Source: CAVTJL01 sp963828215
Lineage (GTDB): Bacteria > Pseudomonadota > Alphaproteobacteria > Geminicoccales > Geminicoccaceae
Direction: 5' to 3'
NCBI GenBank assembly: GCA_963828215.1
Contig: CAWHFO010000076.1
Location: 1-64,000 of the forward strand
Length of the DNA: 64,000 bases
The notes beneath the pieces were generated by a model. It worked only from the letters and a program-made list of their open reading frames with translations, ran no database searches and was not told the DNA's origin. This document shows, in pieces, positions 25,895-36,033 of this stretch. Position numbers and translations under genes: made by a program. Each line of letters begins with the position of its first letter. Positions within the stretch are counted from its first letter, which is position 1.

Positions 25895-27536
25895 TCAGCC
25901 GCGCCCGGGGAAAAGGCGCGCGAGGTAGGCGGCGAGGCCGGCCGCGTCGGCCAGCGCGCCGCGCCAGCCCACATGCCCGTCGGGCCGCACCAGATAGGCG
26001 GCCTCCGTGCCGTAGGCGGCGGCGTAGCCGCCCTCGGCATCGACGAGGCAGCGGATGTGGTAGCGCCAGGCCGGCGCCGAGCCGGCGGGGCTATGGCGAC
26101 GACGCGGACCCGATCCGCGAGCCCGGGCAGGACGGCCGCAGCGAGGCGCTCGAGGTGCCTCTCGCCCTCGGGACTCGCGGGGTCGACAGGGACGAGGAGC
26201 ACATGCTCGGGGCCGCGCAGGATGTCGAACAGGCGCAGGGGAAAGTGGACGCGCCGGTGGCGGAGCCCGTTGGCGTCGGGCGCCCGGTCGCCCGCAGCGC
26301 GGCCCGGCGGTCCGGCGAGACCTTCGGCCACCCAATCCGTGCCCCGATAGGAGATGCGGATCTGGGTGTCGGCCAGCCGGTCGCGCGGGCCGGACTCACG
26401 GCCGAACCGCACGCTCGCCTGCGAGCGTGCGCTCGATCGTCTCCTGGCCGACCGGCCGGCGCTCGGCCTCGTAGCTGTCGAGGAGGGCCGGATCGGCGCC
26501 GCCGCGCATCACGAGCGCCAGCTTCCAGGCGAGATTGTACGCGTCCTGGATGCCGGTGTTCATGCCCTGGCCGCCCGTGGGCGGGTGGATGTGCGCGGCG
26601 TCGCCGGCGATGAAGCAGCGGCCGATGCGGTAGCGTGCCGCGAGCCGCATGCTGATGCGGAAGATCGAGGACCAGCGCATGTCGGAGAGGACAGGCGGGC
26701 CCGGCACCAGCGCGTCGGCCACGGCCTGAAGGTGCCGGAGCGTCGGCGTCGAGCGCTCCGACTGGATGCCGTGATCGGTGCCATCGGCCGGTGCGGCGAG
26801 CTCCGGCGGCGCCATCATCGAGACGCGGTAGCGCCCGGGCTCGACGAGCGGGATCGCGATGAACATGTCGGGCGCCGCGTCGGGATTGAGCTTGAGCGCC
26901 CTGAGCGCCATGCCGCTCGGCAGATCCCAGGCGATCCTGACATCGCCCAGCATGAACTCCATCGGGAAGGCGTCGCCCTCGAAGGCGATGCCCAGGGCCC
27001 GGCGAACCGCGCTGTGGGCGCCGTCGCAGCCGATCAGATAGTCGAAGGAGGCGGTCTCCTGTCGGCCCTCGCGGTCGAGCACCGCCCTGACGGCGGCACC
27101 ATCCTGGTCGAGGGCGGCGAGCGCCACCCCGCGCTCGACCGCGATGCCGAAGCGGCCGAGGTGGCGGGCCAGCAGGCGCTCGGTCTCGAACTGCGGCAGG
27201 CCGAGCTGGCCGTAGGGCAGGTCGGAGAGGTCGGGCATGGCCTCGTCCTTGGACCCGGCCCTGGATCACCGAGCGCATGCCCTCGAGCCAGCGCCCGGCG
27301 TCGATCATGGACTGCGCGATGCCCATGTCGTCCCAGATCTCGACCGTGCGCGGCGTGACGCCGATGGCCCGGCAATAGGGCGAGGGCTCGTTCAGCCGGT
27401 CGACGATCCGGCAGGCGACGCCGTGGCGCGCCAGCTCGGCCGCCATGGTGAGGCCCACGGGACCGGCGCCGACGACCAGCACCGCGGTGCGACGTCGGCC
27501 CGCCGACGACACGGAGCGATCTGCTGCGCCGGGCAT
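25895..27536 (-). pseudogene. FAD-dependent aromatic monooxygenase, three frameshifts
   Basis: Joined, the frames give a class A flavin monooxygenase of about 547 residues (PheA/TfdB/MhpA type). The FAD-binding start is TAVLVVGAGPVGLTMAAELA, the DG motif is FDYLIGCDGAHSAVRRALGI, and the GD motif is RCFIAGDAAHIHPPTGGQGM followed by NTGIQDAYNLAWKLALVMRG. A thioredoxin-like C-terminal domain ends YLVRPDGHVGWRGALADAAG. One-base shifts occur near 27250, 26400 and 26080. Such enzymes hydroxylate phenolic rings. ATG 27536 has GGGAGAGGAG before it. Three independent shifts mean either decay or poor assembly. Confidence 0.8.
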
Positions 27537-27605
27537 CTCTCCTCTCCCGATGGACGACGGCACCGCGCGCCGCGCATCGGGTCAGGGTCATCAGGAGCGC
27601 CGATA

Positions 27606-28397
27606 TCAGCCGGCGGCATCCTCGGCGAGGGTGAAGGCGGAGCGGAAGCGCTCGAGCGCCAGCTCGTCGTCGCCGGAGGCCCAGGCCTCGAGCCCGATCG
27701 TGCCGCGATAGCCGATCCCGGCCAAGGCCTTCGCGATGGCGGGGTAGTTGATCTCCCCGGTGCCGGGCTCGCAGCGGCCCGGCACGTCGGCCACCTGGAC
27801 CTCGCCGATGAGCGGGCCGGCCCGGCGGATCAGCTCGATCAGGTTCCCCTCGCCGATCTGCGCGTGATAGATGTCGAGCATCAGCCGGAGATGCGGGCTG
27901 CCGACGGCCTCGACCAGCGCGATCGTGTCCGCGGCGCGGCCGAACGGCACCCCTGGATGGTCGACGGGGGCGTTGAGGTTCTCGAGCACGAAGACGACCC
28001 CCGCGCGGCGGCCGAGGTCGGCCACGCGCCGCAGCGTGCGCTCGGCGGCGAGCCACATGGCGCCCGTCACCTCGTGCACCGGCGTCACGGGCAGGCCCTT
28101 GTCGTCGAGCCCCGTGCCGTGGAGGTTGAGGCGCGGGCAGCCCAGCCGCTCCGCCACGGCGATCGACTGCTCGGCCGTCCGCAGAAGCTCGTCGGCACCC
28201 TCCGGCTCGATCAGGTCGCCCCGCACATAGCCGGTCATCGAGGAGAAGGTGGCGCCGGTGCGGATCAGGGCGTCGATGTCGTGCTTCGTCCAGTCCCAGA
28301 TCTCGACCTCGAAGCCGAGGCCGCTGATCCGCCGGACCCGCTCCACGACCGGCAGGGCGCGGAAGAGCATCTCGGCACAGGCGGCAAGGGTGAACAT
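27606..28397 (-). CDS. hyi: Hydroxypyruvate isomerase-like TIM-barrel protein
   Basis: The 263-residue protein has the sugar-phosphate isomerase/epimerase TIM-barrel build of the Hyi family: EMLFRALPVVERVRRISGLG, FEVEIWDWTKHDIDALI, LNLHGTGLDDKGLPVTPVHE, VFVLENLNAPVDHPGVPFGR (metal-binding Glu), LMLDIYHAQIGEGNLIELIR (Asp, His) and GEVQVADVPGRCEPGTGEIN. Hyi converts hydroxypyruvate and tartronate semialdehyde in glyoxylate metabolism; other ketose substrates are possible. ATG 28397 follows GGAGG and is preferred over 28424. It may share a transcript with the monooxygenase, 70 bp downstream. Confidence 0.82.
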   Translation of the reverse strand: MFTLAACAEMLFRALPVVERVRRISGLGFEVEIWDWTKHDIDALIRTGATFSSMTGYVRGDLIEPEGADELLRTAEQSIAVAERLGCPRLNLHGTGLDDKGLPVTPVHEVTGAMWLAAERTLRRVADLGRRAGVVFVLENLNAPVDHPGVPFGRAADTIALVEAVGSPHLRLMLDIYHAQIGEGNLIELIRRAGPLIGEVQVADVPGRCEPGTGEINYPAIAKALAGIGYRGTIGLEAWASGDDELALERFRSAFTLAEDAAG

Positions 28398-28616
28398 CGC
28401 TGCCTCCAGCGCTGTCGTGGCCATGGCCGGCCGCGGACAGGGTGCGGATCGGCCGGGACCGGAGCCGCTTCTGGGCCAACGCGGCGCCCTTGCCTAGGGA
28501 CTTCGAAATCTGCCGGCGCCCCGAGCCGGGATGGCGCCTTTCCCGGCGGCACCCTTCCCGCTGGTGGGCCGATGGGCTAGCAGGAGGCCCCACGCGACCC
28601 TCAGGGAGACCGCGGC

Positions 28617-29375
28617 ATGATCCTGGCCGCAAGGCTGGCCTTTTTCCTCGCTCTCGTTCCGGCGTTCGCGGTCGCGGCCCAGGCGACGGCCCCCGGCATC
28701 GTCGGCCGGGATGATCGGCAGGTCGTCCCCGAGGCGACGCCCACCTGGAACGCGATCGGCCGGGTGAACCGGGCGACGGGCGGCTTCTGCACCGGCGTGC
28801 TGATCGGGCCGGCCGAGGTGATGACCACGGCCACCTGCGCCTGGGACTATGAGCACGACCGGTTCCTGCCGCCCGACACGCTCCACTTCGTCGCTGGCTA
28901 CCGCCACGACGGCTGGGTGGCGCATGCCCGGGCCCAGGCCATCCGCACCGATCCGCGGCTCGTGATGAGCGCCAAGGGGGAACCCCAGAGCCTGCTGCTC
29001 GACTGGGCGGTGCTGGTGCTCGAGAAGCCGGTGACGGAGGGCGGGCGCGTGCGGCCGCTGCCGATCGCGGGGCCGTCCGACCGCATCGGGCTCGCCGCCG
29101 GAGCGGCTCTGGCACGGGCCGGCTACGGGCCCGACCGTCCCTATCTGCCGGTTCTGGTCGACCCCTGCCGCGTCGTGGCGATCGCCGACGGCGGCCAGCT
29201 CCTGCTCCACGACTGCGACGCCTCGCCCGGCGACCAGGGCTCGCCCATCCTGATCCGCCGGACGGACGGCTGGGCCCTTCTGGCGCTCCAGGTCGCGGTC
29301 GTGGACTACCGAGGCAAGCCGGTCGACGCCGCCGTGCTCCTCGCCCGCGAGCTGCCCGCCGACGCCTTCCGCTGA
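28617..29375 (+). CDS. Secreted trypsin-like pseudoprotease
   Basis: A signal peptide (MILAARLAFFLALVPAFAVA) is followed by a chymotrypsin-fold domain resembling V8/glutamyl endopeptidases. Landmarks are NAIGRVNRATGGFCTGVLIG, LHFVAGYRHDGWVAHARA and LLLDWAVLVLEKPV. The catalytic Asp (LLDWA) is kept. The His motif that is usually T-A-A-H-C reads TTATC, and the Ser motif usually G-D-S-G-S-P reads GDQGSP. The protein should not cleave peptides and may instead bind or regulate. It is an intact gene with ATG 28617 after GGGAG. Confidence 0.8.
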   Translation: MILAARLAFFLALVPAFAVAAQATAPGIVGRDDRQVVPEATPTWNAIGRVNRATGGFCTGVLIGPAEVMTTATCAWDYEHDRFLPPDTLHFVAGYRHDGWVAHARAQAIRTDPRLVMSAKGEPQSLLLDWAVLVLEKPVTEGGRVRPLPIAGPSDRIGLAAGAALARAGYGPDRPYLPVLVDPCRVVAIADGGQLLLHDCDASPGDQGSPILIRRTDGWALLALQVAVVDYRGKPVDAAVLLARELPADAFR

Positions 29376-29439
29376 GGGCGGCGGCGCCTTCGCCAGCGCG
29401 CCGGCGGCTCCACGGCGCCGACCCGGCATCGCGCGGCCG

Positions 29440-31201
29440 TCATTCCGGGAGCCCGGCCAGCCGCAGCCCCTCCTCCCATCGGGCGATGTCCTCCGGGCGC
29501 TGGATCGGGAAGAGGTCCCTCAGATCGGCAACCCGAAGCGCGGGCTCGAGCTGACGCAGGTGAGCGATCGCCCGCTCCGCCTCGGATCTGCCGCCCGGCG
29601 AGCGCAGCGCTCGCCGCCGCCACGGAGGCCGAGAGGAGGTAGATCGGGTGCCCGCGTACGGCCGTCTCGGCCCATGACTGCGCCTCGGCATAGCGAGCCG
29701 GCGACGAAGTGCGCGCAGGCGGTGGCGGTCTGCATGTTGAACATCTGAGGGTCCTGCGGGCTCAGCCGCATGGCGCGGGCGACCCGCTCGATCGCAACCT
29801 CCGGCTCACCCAGCCAGACCTTGATCCAGCCGGTTGAACAGCCAGGCCCAGGCCAGGTTCGGGTTGAGCGCCAGGGCCCGCTCGGTGAGGGCGAGCCCGT
29901 CCTCCAGCCTTCCGACGACATAGGCCAGCGCTATCCCGGCGGTGCACAGCGCCAGCGCATCGTCCGCGCCCAGCTCCGCCGCCCGCCGGGCCAGCCGATC
30001 GGCCTCCGCGATCTCCCGCGCCCGGTCGGTCATCCAGCCGCTCACCTTGCGCTGGGAATAGCAGCGCGCCGCCATGCCGTAGGCCGCGGCGAAGCTCGGG
30101 TCGAGATCCATCGCCCGGTGGAATCCGGCGAGCGCCCTGTGGTTCGCCTCCCGGGTCCAGAGATGAACGCCGGCGACCCCGCGCAGGTAGTAGTCGTAGG
30201 CGTCGAGGCTCTCGGTCGGCTTTCGCCGCGTCCGCTCGATCTCGGCCTGCTCCAGCTTCGGCGCGATCGCCCCGACCACACTGCCGGTAACCTGATCCTG
30301 CAGGTCGAAGATGTCCTCGAGCGTGCCGTCGAAGCGGTCGGCCCAGAGATGGGCGCCGGTCGCCGCGTCGACGAGCTGGCCCGTGATGCGCACGCGACTG
30401 CCGGCCTTGCGGACGCTGCCTTCGAGCACGTAGCGCACACCCAGCTCGCGGCCGATCTGCCTCACGTCGACGGCCCGGCCCTTGTAGGAGAAGCTCGAGT
30501 TCCGGGCGATCACGAACAGCGATCGCGATCCGCGACAGGGCGGTGATGATCTCCTCGACGATGCCGTCGGCGAAGTACTCCTGCTCCGGGTCGCCGCTCA
30601 TGTTGGCGAACGGGCAGCACGGCGATCGAGGGCCGGTCGGGCAGCGCGAGATCCGCGGCCGCTCTGTCTCGCCCTCGCCCAGCCTCACGCGATAGACCCG
30701 CACCGGGCGGGCGATGTTCTTGACCTGCCGCTCGCCGAGAAACTGGAGCGGATGGCCAAGCTTGCCCTGGAGATGATCGTAGGCGGTGCCCGACACCAGC
30801 ACGCCGCCGGGCTCGCAGAGCTGCTCCAGCCGCGCGGCCACGATGACGCCGTCTCCCAGGAGGTCATCCCCCTCCACGACGACGTCGCCGAGATTGACGC
30901 CGATCCGAAAGACGATCCGGCGATCGGCCGGCAGCTCGGCCTGCTGCGCCCCGAGCCCCTCCTGGATCGCCACGGCGCAGGCCACAGCATCGACGACGGA
31001 GCCGAACTCGACGATGGCCCCATCGCCCATCAGCTTGACGATGCGACCGTGGCGCTCGCGCAGGAGCGGGTCGATCAGCTCGCGGCGCAGACCCTTGATC
31101 GCGGCCAGCGTGCCGGCCTCGTCGGCCTCGATCAGCCGCGAGTAGCCGACGACGTCGGCGGCCATGATCGCGACGAGCCGCCGCTCCTGGGCTGCCGCCA
31201 T
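29440..31201 (-). pseudogene. Adenylate cyclase-TPR protein, many frameshifts
   Basis: The N-terminal class III cyclase domain is well preserved (LVAIMAADVVGYSRLIEADE, RIVKLMGDGAIVEFGSVVDA, FRIGVNLGDVVVEGDDLLGD, GVIVAARLEQLCEPGGVLVS). The adjoining domain follows (AVLPFANMSGDPEQEYFADG, YVLEGSVRKAGSRVRITGQL, LWADRFDGTLEDIFDLQDQV), then TPR-like repeats (YDYYLRGVAG, AMDLDPSFAAAYGMAARCYS). This order is common in rhizobial-type cyclases. Frame changes lie near 30640, 30530, 29830, 29690 and 29580, so the current gene cannot be translated whole. The last part ends RWEEGLRLAGLPE at 29440. Confidence 0.8.
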
Positions 31202-31268
31202 GGCCGCGCTCCGGGTCCGAATGACAGCATGAAGCGAGCTTGACTATACGGACGGCGATCCCCTGCCG

Positions 31269-33161
31269 CTAGCGCGCGTAGCCCAGGCCGCGAAGGCTCT
31301 CCGCGATCTCCTCGAGGATCGCCGGGTCGTCGATCGTGGCCGGCAGGGTCCAGGGGGTGGAGTCGGCGATCTTCTTCATCGTGCCGCGCAGGATCTTGCC
31401 GGAGCGCGTCTTGGGCAGGCGCTTGACGACGGCGACGAGCTTGAAGGACGCGACCGGACCGATCTCGTTCCGGACGCGGGCCACCAGCTCGCGCTGGATC
31501 TCGGCCGCGGGGCGATCGACGCCGGCCTTGAGGACGACGAGGCCCAGCGGCAGCTCGCCCTTGAGCTCGTCCTGGACGCCGATCACCGCGCACTCGGCCA
31601 CGTCCTTGTGGCCGGCCAGGACCTCCTCCATGGCCCCTGTCGAGAGCAGATGGCTGGCCACCTTGATGACGTCGTCGGTGCGGCCCATGACGAAGAGGTA
31701 GCCGTCCTCGTCCCGGTAGCCGGCATCGCCGGTCAGATAGTAGCCGGGATAGCGGCGCATATAGGCTTCCTCGAACCGCTGGTCGTTCTGCCAGAGCGTC
31801 GGGAGCGAGCCGGGCGGCAGCGGCAGCTCGATGCAGAGCGCTCCCACCTTGCCGTCCGGCGCCTCCTTGCCGTCCTCGTCCAGGATCCGGACGGCGTAGC
31901 CCGGGGCCGGCTTGGTGGGCGACCCCGGCTTCACGGGCAGCCGCTCGATGCCGACAGGGTTGGTGACGATGGGCCAGCCGGTCTCGGTCTGCCACCAGTG
32001 GTCGATGACCGGCACGCCGAGCTGGGCCTCGGCCCAGAGCAGCGTGTCGGGATCGCAGCGCTCGCCGGCGAGGAAGAGGGTGCGGAAGCCCGAGAGATCG
32101 TATTTCCGGATGAAGGCGCCCTCGGGGTCCTCCTTGCGGATCGTGCGGAAGGTGGTGGGTGCCGTGAAGAGCGCGCACACCTTGTGCTGGCTGATGACCC
32201 TCCAGAAGACGCCGGGGTCGGGCGTGCCGACCGGCTTGCCCTCGAAAAGGATCGTGGTGTTGCCGTTCAGGAGCGGACCGTAGACGATGTAGCTGTGGCC
32301 TACCGCCCAGCCGACGTCCGAGGCGGACCAGAAAACCTCGCCGGGCTCGACCCCGTAGAGGTGCCGCATGCTCCAGAGGAGCGCCGTGGCGTGGCCGCCA
32401 TTGTCGCGCACGATGCCCTTGGGTTGGCCGGTCGTGCCGGAGGTGTAGAGGATGTAGAGCGGGTCGGTCGCCTCCAGCGGCACGCAGTCGACCGGATGCG
32501 CCCCGGCCATGCAGTCGTCCCAGTCGAGATCCCGCTCCGGCACCAGCTCGGCCTCGGCCTGCGGCCGCTGGAGGACGATGCAGTGGCGGGGCTTGTGGCG
32601 CGCCTCGGCGATCGCCGCGTCGAGCATGGGCTTGTAGCGCACGACCCGCCCCGGCTCGAGGCCGCAGGAGGCCGAGAGGATCATGACCGGCTTCGCATCG
32701 TCGATGCGCGTCGCCAGCTCGTGCGCCGCGAAGCCGCCGAAGACGACCGAGTGGACGGCGCCGATGCGGGCGCAGGCGAGCATGGCGATCGCCGCCTCGG
32801 GCACCATGGGCATGTAGAGGATGATGCGGTCGCCACGCCGGGCGCCATGCTGGACCAGCGCGCCTGCGAAGCGGGCGACGAGAGCCGTCAGCTCGGCGTA
32901 GGTGAAGGTGCGGATGACACCTGTGATGGGGCTGTCGTAGATGAGCGCCGGCTGGGCCCCGCGGCCGGCCGCGACATGACGGTCGAGGGCGTTGTAGCAG
33001 GTGTTGAGCTGGCCGCCCTCGAGCCAGCGGACGAAGGGCGGGCGGTCGAAGTTCCGGACCCGCGTCCAGCGGCGGTCCCAGTGCAGGGCCTCGGCGGCCT
33101 CGCCCCAGAAGCCTTCGGGATCGCGGAGCGACCGCTCGTAGAGACGCTCGTAAGCCCCCAT
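31269..33161 (-). CDS. prpE: Propionyl-CoA synthetase
   Basis: The 630-residue protein is an acyl-AMP-forming enzyme of the acetyl/propionyl-CoA synthetase group. It shows the AMP-binding core YILYTSGTTGQPKGIVRDNG, the motif DHWWQTETGWPIVTNPVGIE, GYYLTGDAGYRDEDGYLFVM and GRTDDVIKVASHLLSTGAME. The C-terminal catalytic Lys is in LPKTRSGKILRGTMKKIAD. The N-terminal block YERLYERSLRDPEGFWGEAA fits PrpE, which activates propionate to propionyl-CoA; acetate is the likely alternative substrate. ATG 33161 follows GGGAGG at good spacing. The gene is intact. Confidence 0.9.
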   Translation of the reverse strand: MGAYERLYERSLRDPEGFWGEAAEALHWDRRWTRVRNFDRPPFVRWLEGGQLNTCYNALDRHVAAGRGAQPALIYDSPITGVIRTFTYAELTALVARFAGALVQHGARRGDRIILYMPMVPEAAIAMLACARIGAVHSVVFGGFAAHELATRIDDAKPVMILSASCGLEPGRVVRYKPMLDAAIAEARHKPRHCIVLQRPQAEAELVPERDLDWDDCMAGAHPVDCVPLEATDPLYILYTSGTTGQPKGIVRDNGGHATALLWSMRHLYGVEPGEVFWSASDVGWAVGHSYIVYGPLLNGNTTILFEGKPVGTPDPGVFWRVISQHKVCALFTAPTTFRTIRKEDPEGAFIRKYDLSGFRTLFLAGERCDPDTLLWAEAQLGVPVIDHWWQTETGWPIVTNPVGIERLPVKPGSPTKPAPGYAVRILDEDGKEAPDGKVGALCIELPLPPGSLPTLWQNDQRFEEAYMRRYPGYYLTGDAGYRDEDGYLFVMGRTDDVIKVASHLLSTGAMEEVLAGHKDVAECAVIGVQDELKGELPLGLVVLKAGVDRPAAEIQRELVARVRNEIGPVASFKLVAVVKRLPKTRSGKILRGTMKKIADSTPWTLPATIDDPAILEEIAESLRGLGYAR

Positions 33162-33355
33162 CACCCGGCCTCCCTGCCGCGCCATGGCCACGACCATAGG
33201 AAGGAAGCCGGCCGGCGACAACCGAACGGAATGGCCAGGAGCCGAAGCCGGAGAGGCAGCTCGCCTCGGCCGGCATCGCGTTCTTTTGCCTGGCGCGCCC
33301 CACTCGCCTAATCTAGAGGCACTTCGCTCCCCGGGAGCGTGCGGCGAGAAGCGCG

Positions 33356-36004
33356 ATGGAATCCACGATCTTCGCCTACATAGCGAGGCACAGCTGGCGC
33401 CAGCAGCTGATCATCCTGGGGCTGACGCTGCTGTCGTTCCCGCCCCTCTACTACACGCTGGTCCTGCCCAAGACGATCATCAACAAGGCCCTCAGCGGCA
33501 CCAGCGGCGCGCACGAGATCCTGGGCTACAGGCTCGACCAGCTGCACTATCTCTTCGTGCTGTGCGGCCTGTTCCTGGCGCTGGTCCTGATCAGCGGGCT
33601 GCTCAAATACGTCCTGAACGTCTATGCCGGCATCGTCGCCGAGCGGATGCTGCGCCGCATCCGCTACCAGCTCTATCATCACGTGCTCCGCTTCCCCCTG
33701 CCCCAGTTCCGCCGCGTGAGCCAGGGCGAGCTGGTCCAGATGGTCAATGCCGAGACCGAGGCGCTGGGCGGCTATGTGGGCGACGCGCTGGCGGTTCCGG
33801 CCTTCCAGGGCGGCACGCTGATCACGACGATCACCTTCATGTTCATGCAGGATCCGATCCTGGGCTTCGCCGCGATCGCCCTCTATCCGCTGCAGATGTA
33901 TCTGATCCCGAAGCTCCAGCGGCAGGTCAACCAGCTGGGCAAGCTGCGCATCCAGCAGGTCCGCCGCAACGCCGAGCGGATCAGCGAGACGGCGCTCGGC
34001 GTGCGCGACATCCGCGCCAACGCGACGGCCCAACTCGAGCTCGCGCGCTTCAGCGAGCAGCTGGGCACGGTGTTCTGGGTCCGCTTCGACATCTACAAAA
34101 AGAAGTTCCTGATCAAGTTCCTCAACAACTTCATCGCCCAGCTCGGGCCGTTCTTCTTCTTCTCGATCGGCGGCTATCTCGTCATCCAGGGCCAGATCAC
34201 CCTGGGGGCCCTCGTGGCCGTGGTCGGCGCGCAGAAGGACCTCGCCTCGCCCTGGCGGGAGCTGCTGACCTACTATCAGACGATGTACGACGTGAAGATC
34301 AAGTACGAGCAGGTGGTGACCCAGTTCGCGCCGCCCGGCCTGCGCGACGAGGCGCTCCTCATGGACGAGCCGGAGACGCCGCCCAATCTCGACGGGCCGC
34401 TGCGGGCCATCAACGTCACGCTGGCGGACGATCAGGGCGAGGTCATCCTGGATGGCCTGAGCTTCGAGATCGACCTGCCGAAGCACGTCGCGATCACCGG
34501 CCCGGCGGGCGCCGGCAAGGAGGAGCTGACGCTCGTCCTGGCGGGCCTGCTCGACCCGCAGGCCGGCCGTGTCGTCCTGGGCGAGGCCGAGATGGCCCGG
34601 CTGCCGGACGCCGTGCTCGGCCGCAATCTCGCCTATGTCGGCGGATCGCCCTACATCTTCTCCGGGACGATCGCGGACAACCTGCTCTACGGCCTGAAGC
34701 ACCGGCCGATGGGTCCGCGCGAGGTCCCCGAGGCGATGCGCGTCGACTTCGAGCGCGCGATCGCCGAGGCGCGGCGCTCCGGCAACTCGCCGTACGATCT
34801 CGACGCCGACTGGGTCGACTATGCCGCCGCCGGCATCAGCGATCCAGCCGAGCGCCTGCCGGCGCTGGTCCGGGCGCTCGAGACGGCACGGCTCGGCGAC
34901 GACGTCTACGGGCTCGGGCTGCGCGGCACCATGACCGGCGCCGAGAGCTCGGACCTGGCCGACCGGCTGCTCGAGGCGCGCCGGCTGATGCGCCGGCAGC
35001 TCGCCGATGATCCGCGCGTCGCCCGGCTCGTCGAGCACTTCGATCCGCATCGCTTCAACGGCAATGCCACGATCGCCGAGAACCTTCTCTTCGGGGCGCC
35101 CATCGGCAGCACCTTCGAGATGGACCGCATCGCCGCCCATCCCTACGTCCAGGAGACGCTCGATGCGGTGGGGCTTACGGACGAGCTTCGCCGGGTCGGG
35201 CTCAAGGTCGCCGAGACGATGGTCGAGCTGTTCGCCGACCTGCCGCCCGACCACGAGTATTTCCGTCAGTTCAGCTTCATCGATCCGGAGGAGCTGCCGG
35301 AGTACAGGAGCCTGATCGGGCGCGCCGACCCGGAGCATCTCGACGCGCTAAGCGAGACCGATCGCGAGCGCCTCCTGGCGCTGCCCTTCAAGCTCGTCCC
35401 GGAGCGCCACCGGCTGGGCGTGGTCGACGAGCCGCTGATCGCCAAGCTCCTCGATGCACGCGCCTATTTCCGCGAGCATCTGCCCAAGGACCTCGAAGGC
35501 AGCATCGCCTTTTTCGAGCCCGACAGCTTCAACCCGGCGAGCACGATCCAGGAGAACATCCTCTTCGGCAAGGTCGCCTACGGTCAGGCCCAGGCGGCGC
35601 AGCGCGTCGGCGATCTGATGGCCCGGGTGGTGGATCAGCTCGATCTCCGAGGCCGCGTCACCGAGGTGGGCCTCCAGGCTCCCTGCGGAGTCGGCGGCGG
35701 CCGCCTGACCGCTGCGCAGCGACAGAAGCTCGCCATCGCGCGGGCCGTCCTCAAGAGACCACGGCTCATGATCCTCTACGACGGAACGGCCAATCTCGAT
35801 CCGGTCGAGCAGGCGCTGGTGCGCGACGGGCTGCTCGAGAATCTGGAAGGCCGAAGCCTGATCTGGGCGCTCGGATCGCCGGAATGGGCGTCACGATTCG
35901 AGCATGTGCTGACGCTCGAGGCCGGCCGCATCGTCGCCCAGGGCCCGGCCAGCGAGGTGCTCGGACAGACCGCCCCGAGCGACGGCTTGATCGCGGCCAA
36001 GTAG
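33356..36004 (+). CDS. ABC transporter permease/ATPase with degenerate, interrupted NBD
   Basis: An 882-residue protein. Residues 1-300 form a type I exporter membrane domain (LIILGLTLLSFPPLYYTLVL, PFFFFSIGGYLVIQGQITLG). The nucleotide-binding domain opens with ITGPAGAGKEELTLVLAGLL, a Walker A with Glu-Glu where Ser/Thr is normal. About 330 residues separate this from the signature and Walker B region (GGGRLTAAQRQKLAIARAVL, LMILYDGTANLDP), where the usual Asp-Glu reads Tyr-Asp. The insert carries the post-Walker-A motif three times: SGTIADNLLYG, NATIAENLLFG and STIQENILFG. ATP hydrolysis looks impaired. The next two genes bind or make cyclic nucleotides, so the protein may belong to a signalling module. 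Confidence 0.8.
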   Translation: MESTIFAYIARHSWRQQLIILGLTLLSFPPLYYTLVLPKTIINKALSGTSGAHEILGYRLDQLHYLFVLCGLFLALVLISGLLKYVLNVYAGIVAERMLRRIRYQLYHHVLRFPLPQFRRVSQGELVQMVNAETEALGGYVGDALAVPAFQGGTLITTITFMFMQDPILGFAAIALYPLQMYLIPKLQRQVNQLGKLRIQQVRRNAERISETALGVRDIRANATAQLELARFSEQLGTVFWVRFDIYKKKFLIKFLNNFIAQLGPFFFFSIGGYLVIQGQITLGALVAVVGAQKDLASPWRELLTYYQTMYDVKIKYEQVVTQFAPPGLRDEALLMDEPETPPNLDGPLRAINVTLADDQGEVILDGLSFEIDLPKHVAITGPAGAGKEELTLVLAGLLDPQAGRVVLGEAEMARLPDAVLGRNLAYVGGSPYIFSGTIADNLLYGLKHRPMGPREVPEAMRVDFERAIAEARRSGNSPYDLDADWVDYAAAGISDPAERLPALVRALETARLGDDVYGLGLRGTMTGAESSDLADRLLEARRLMRRQLADDPRVARLVEHFDPHRFNGNATIAENLLFGAPIGSTFEMDRIAAHPYVQETLDAVGLTDELRRVGLKVAETMVELFADLPPDHEYFRQFSFIDPEELPEYRSLIGRADPEHLDALSETDRERLLALPFKLVPERHRLGVVDEPLIAKLLDARAYFREHLPKDLEGSIAFFEPDSFNPASTIQENILFGKVAYGQAQAAQRVGDLMARVVDQLDLRGRVTEVGLQAPCGVGGGRLTAAQRQKLAIARAVLKRPRLMILYDGTANLDPVEQALVRDGLLENLEGRSLIWALGSPEWASRFEHVLTLEAGRIVAQGPASEVLGQTAPSDGLIAAK

Positions 36005-36033
36005 GCGACCGAGAGGAAGGAGTCCCAGCAGCC

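Noticed and set aside
34500..35600. Two separate ABC genes fused by error
   Set aside because: The reading frame is continuous through the whole 882 residues and the middle part is not a membrane domain.
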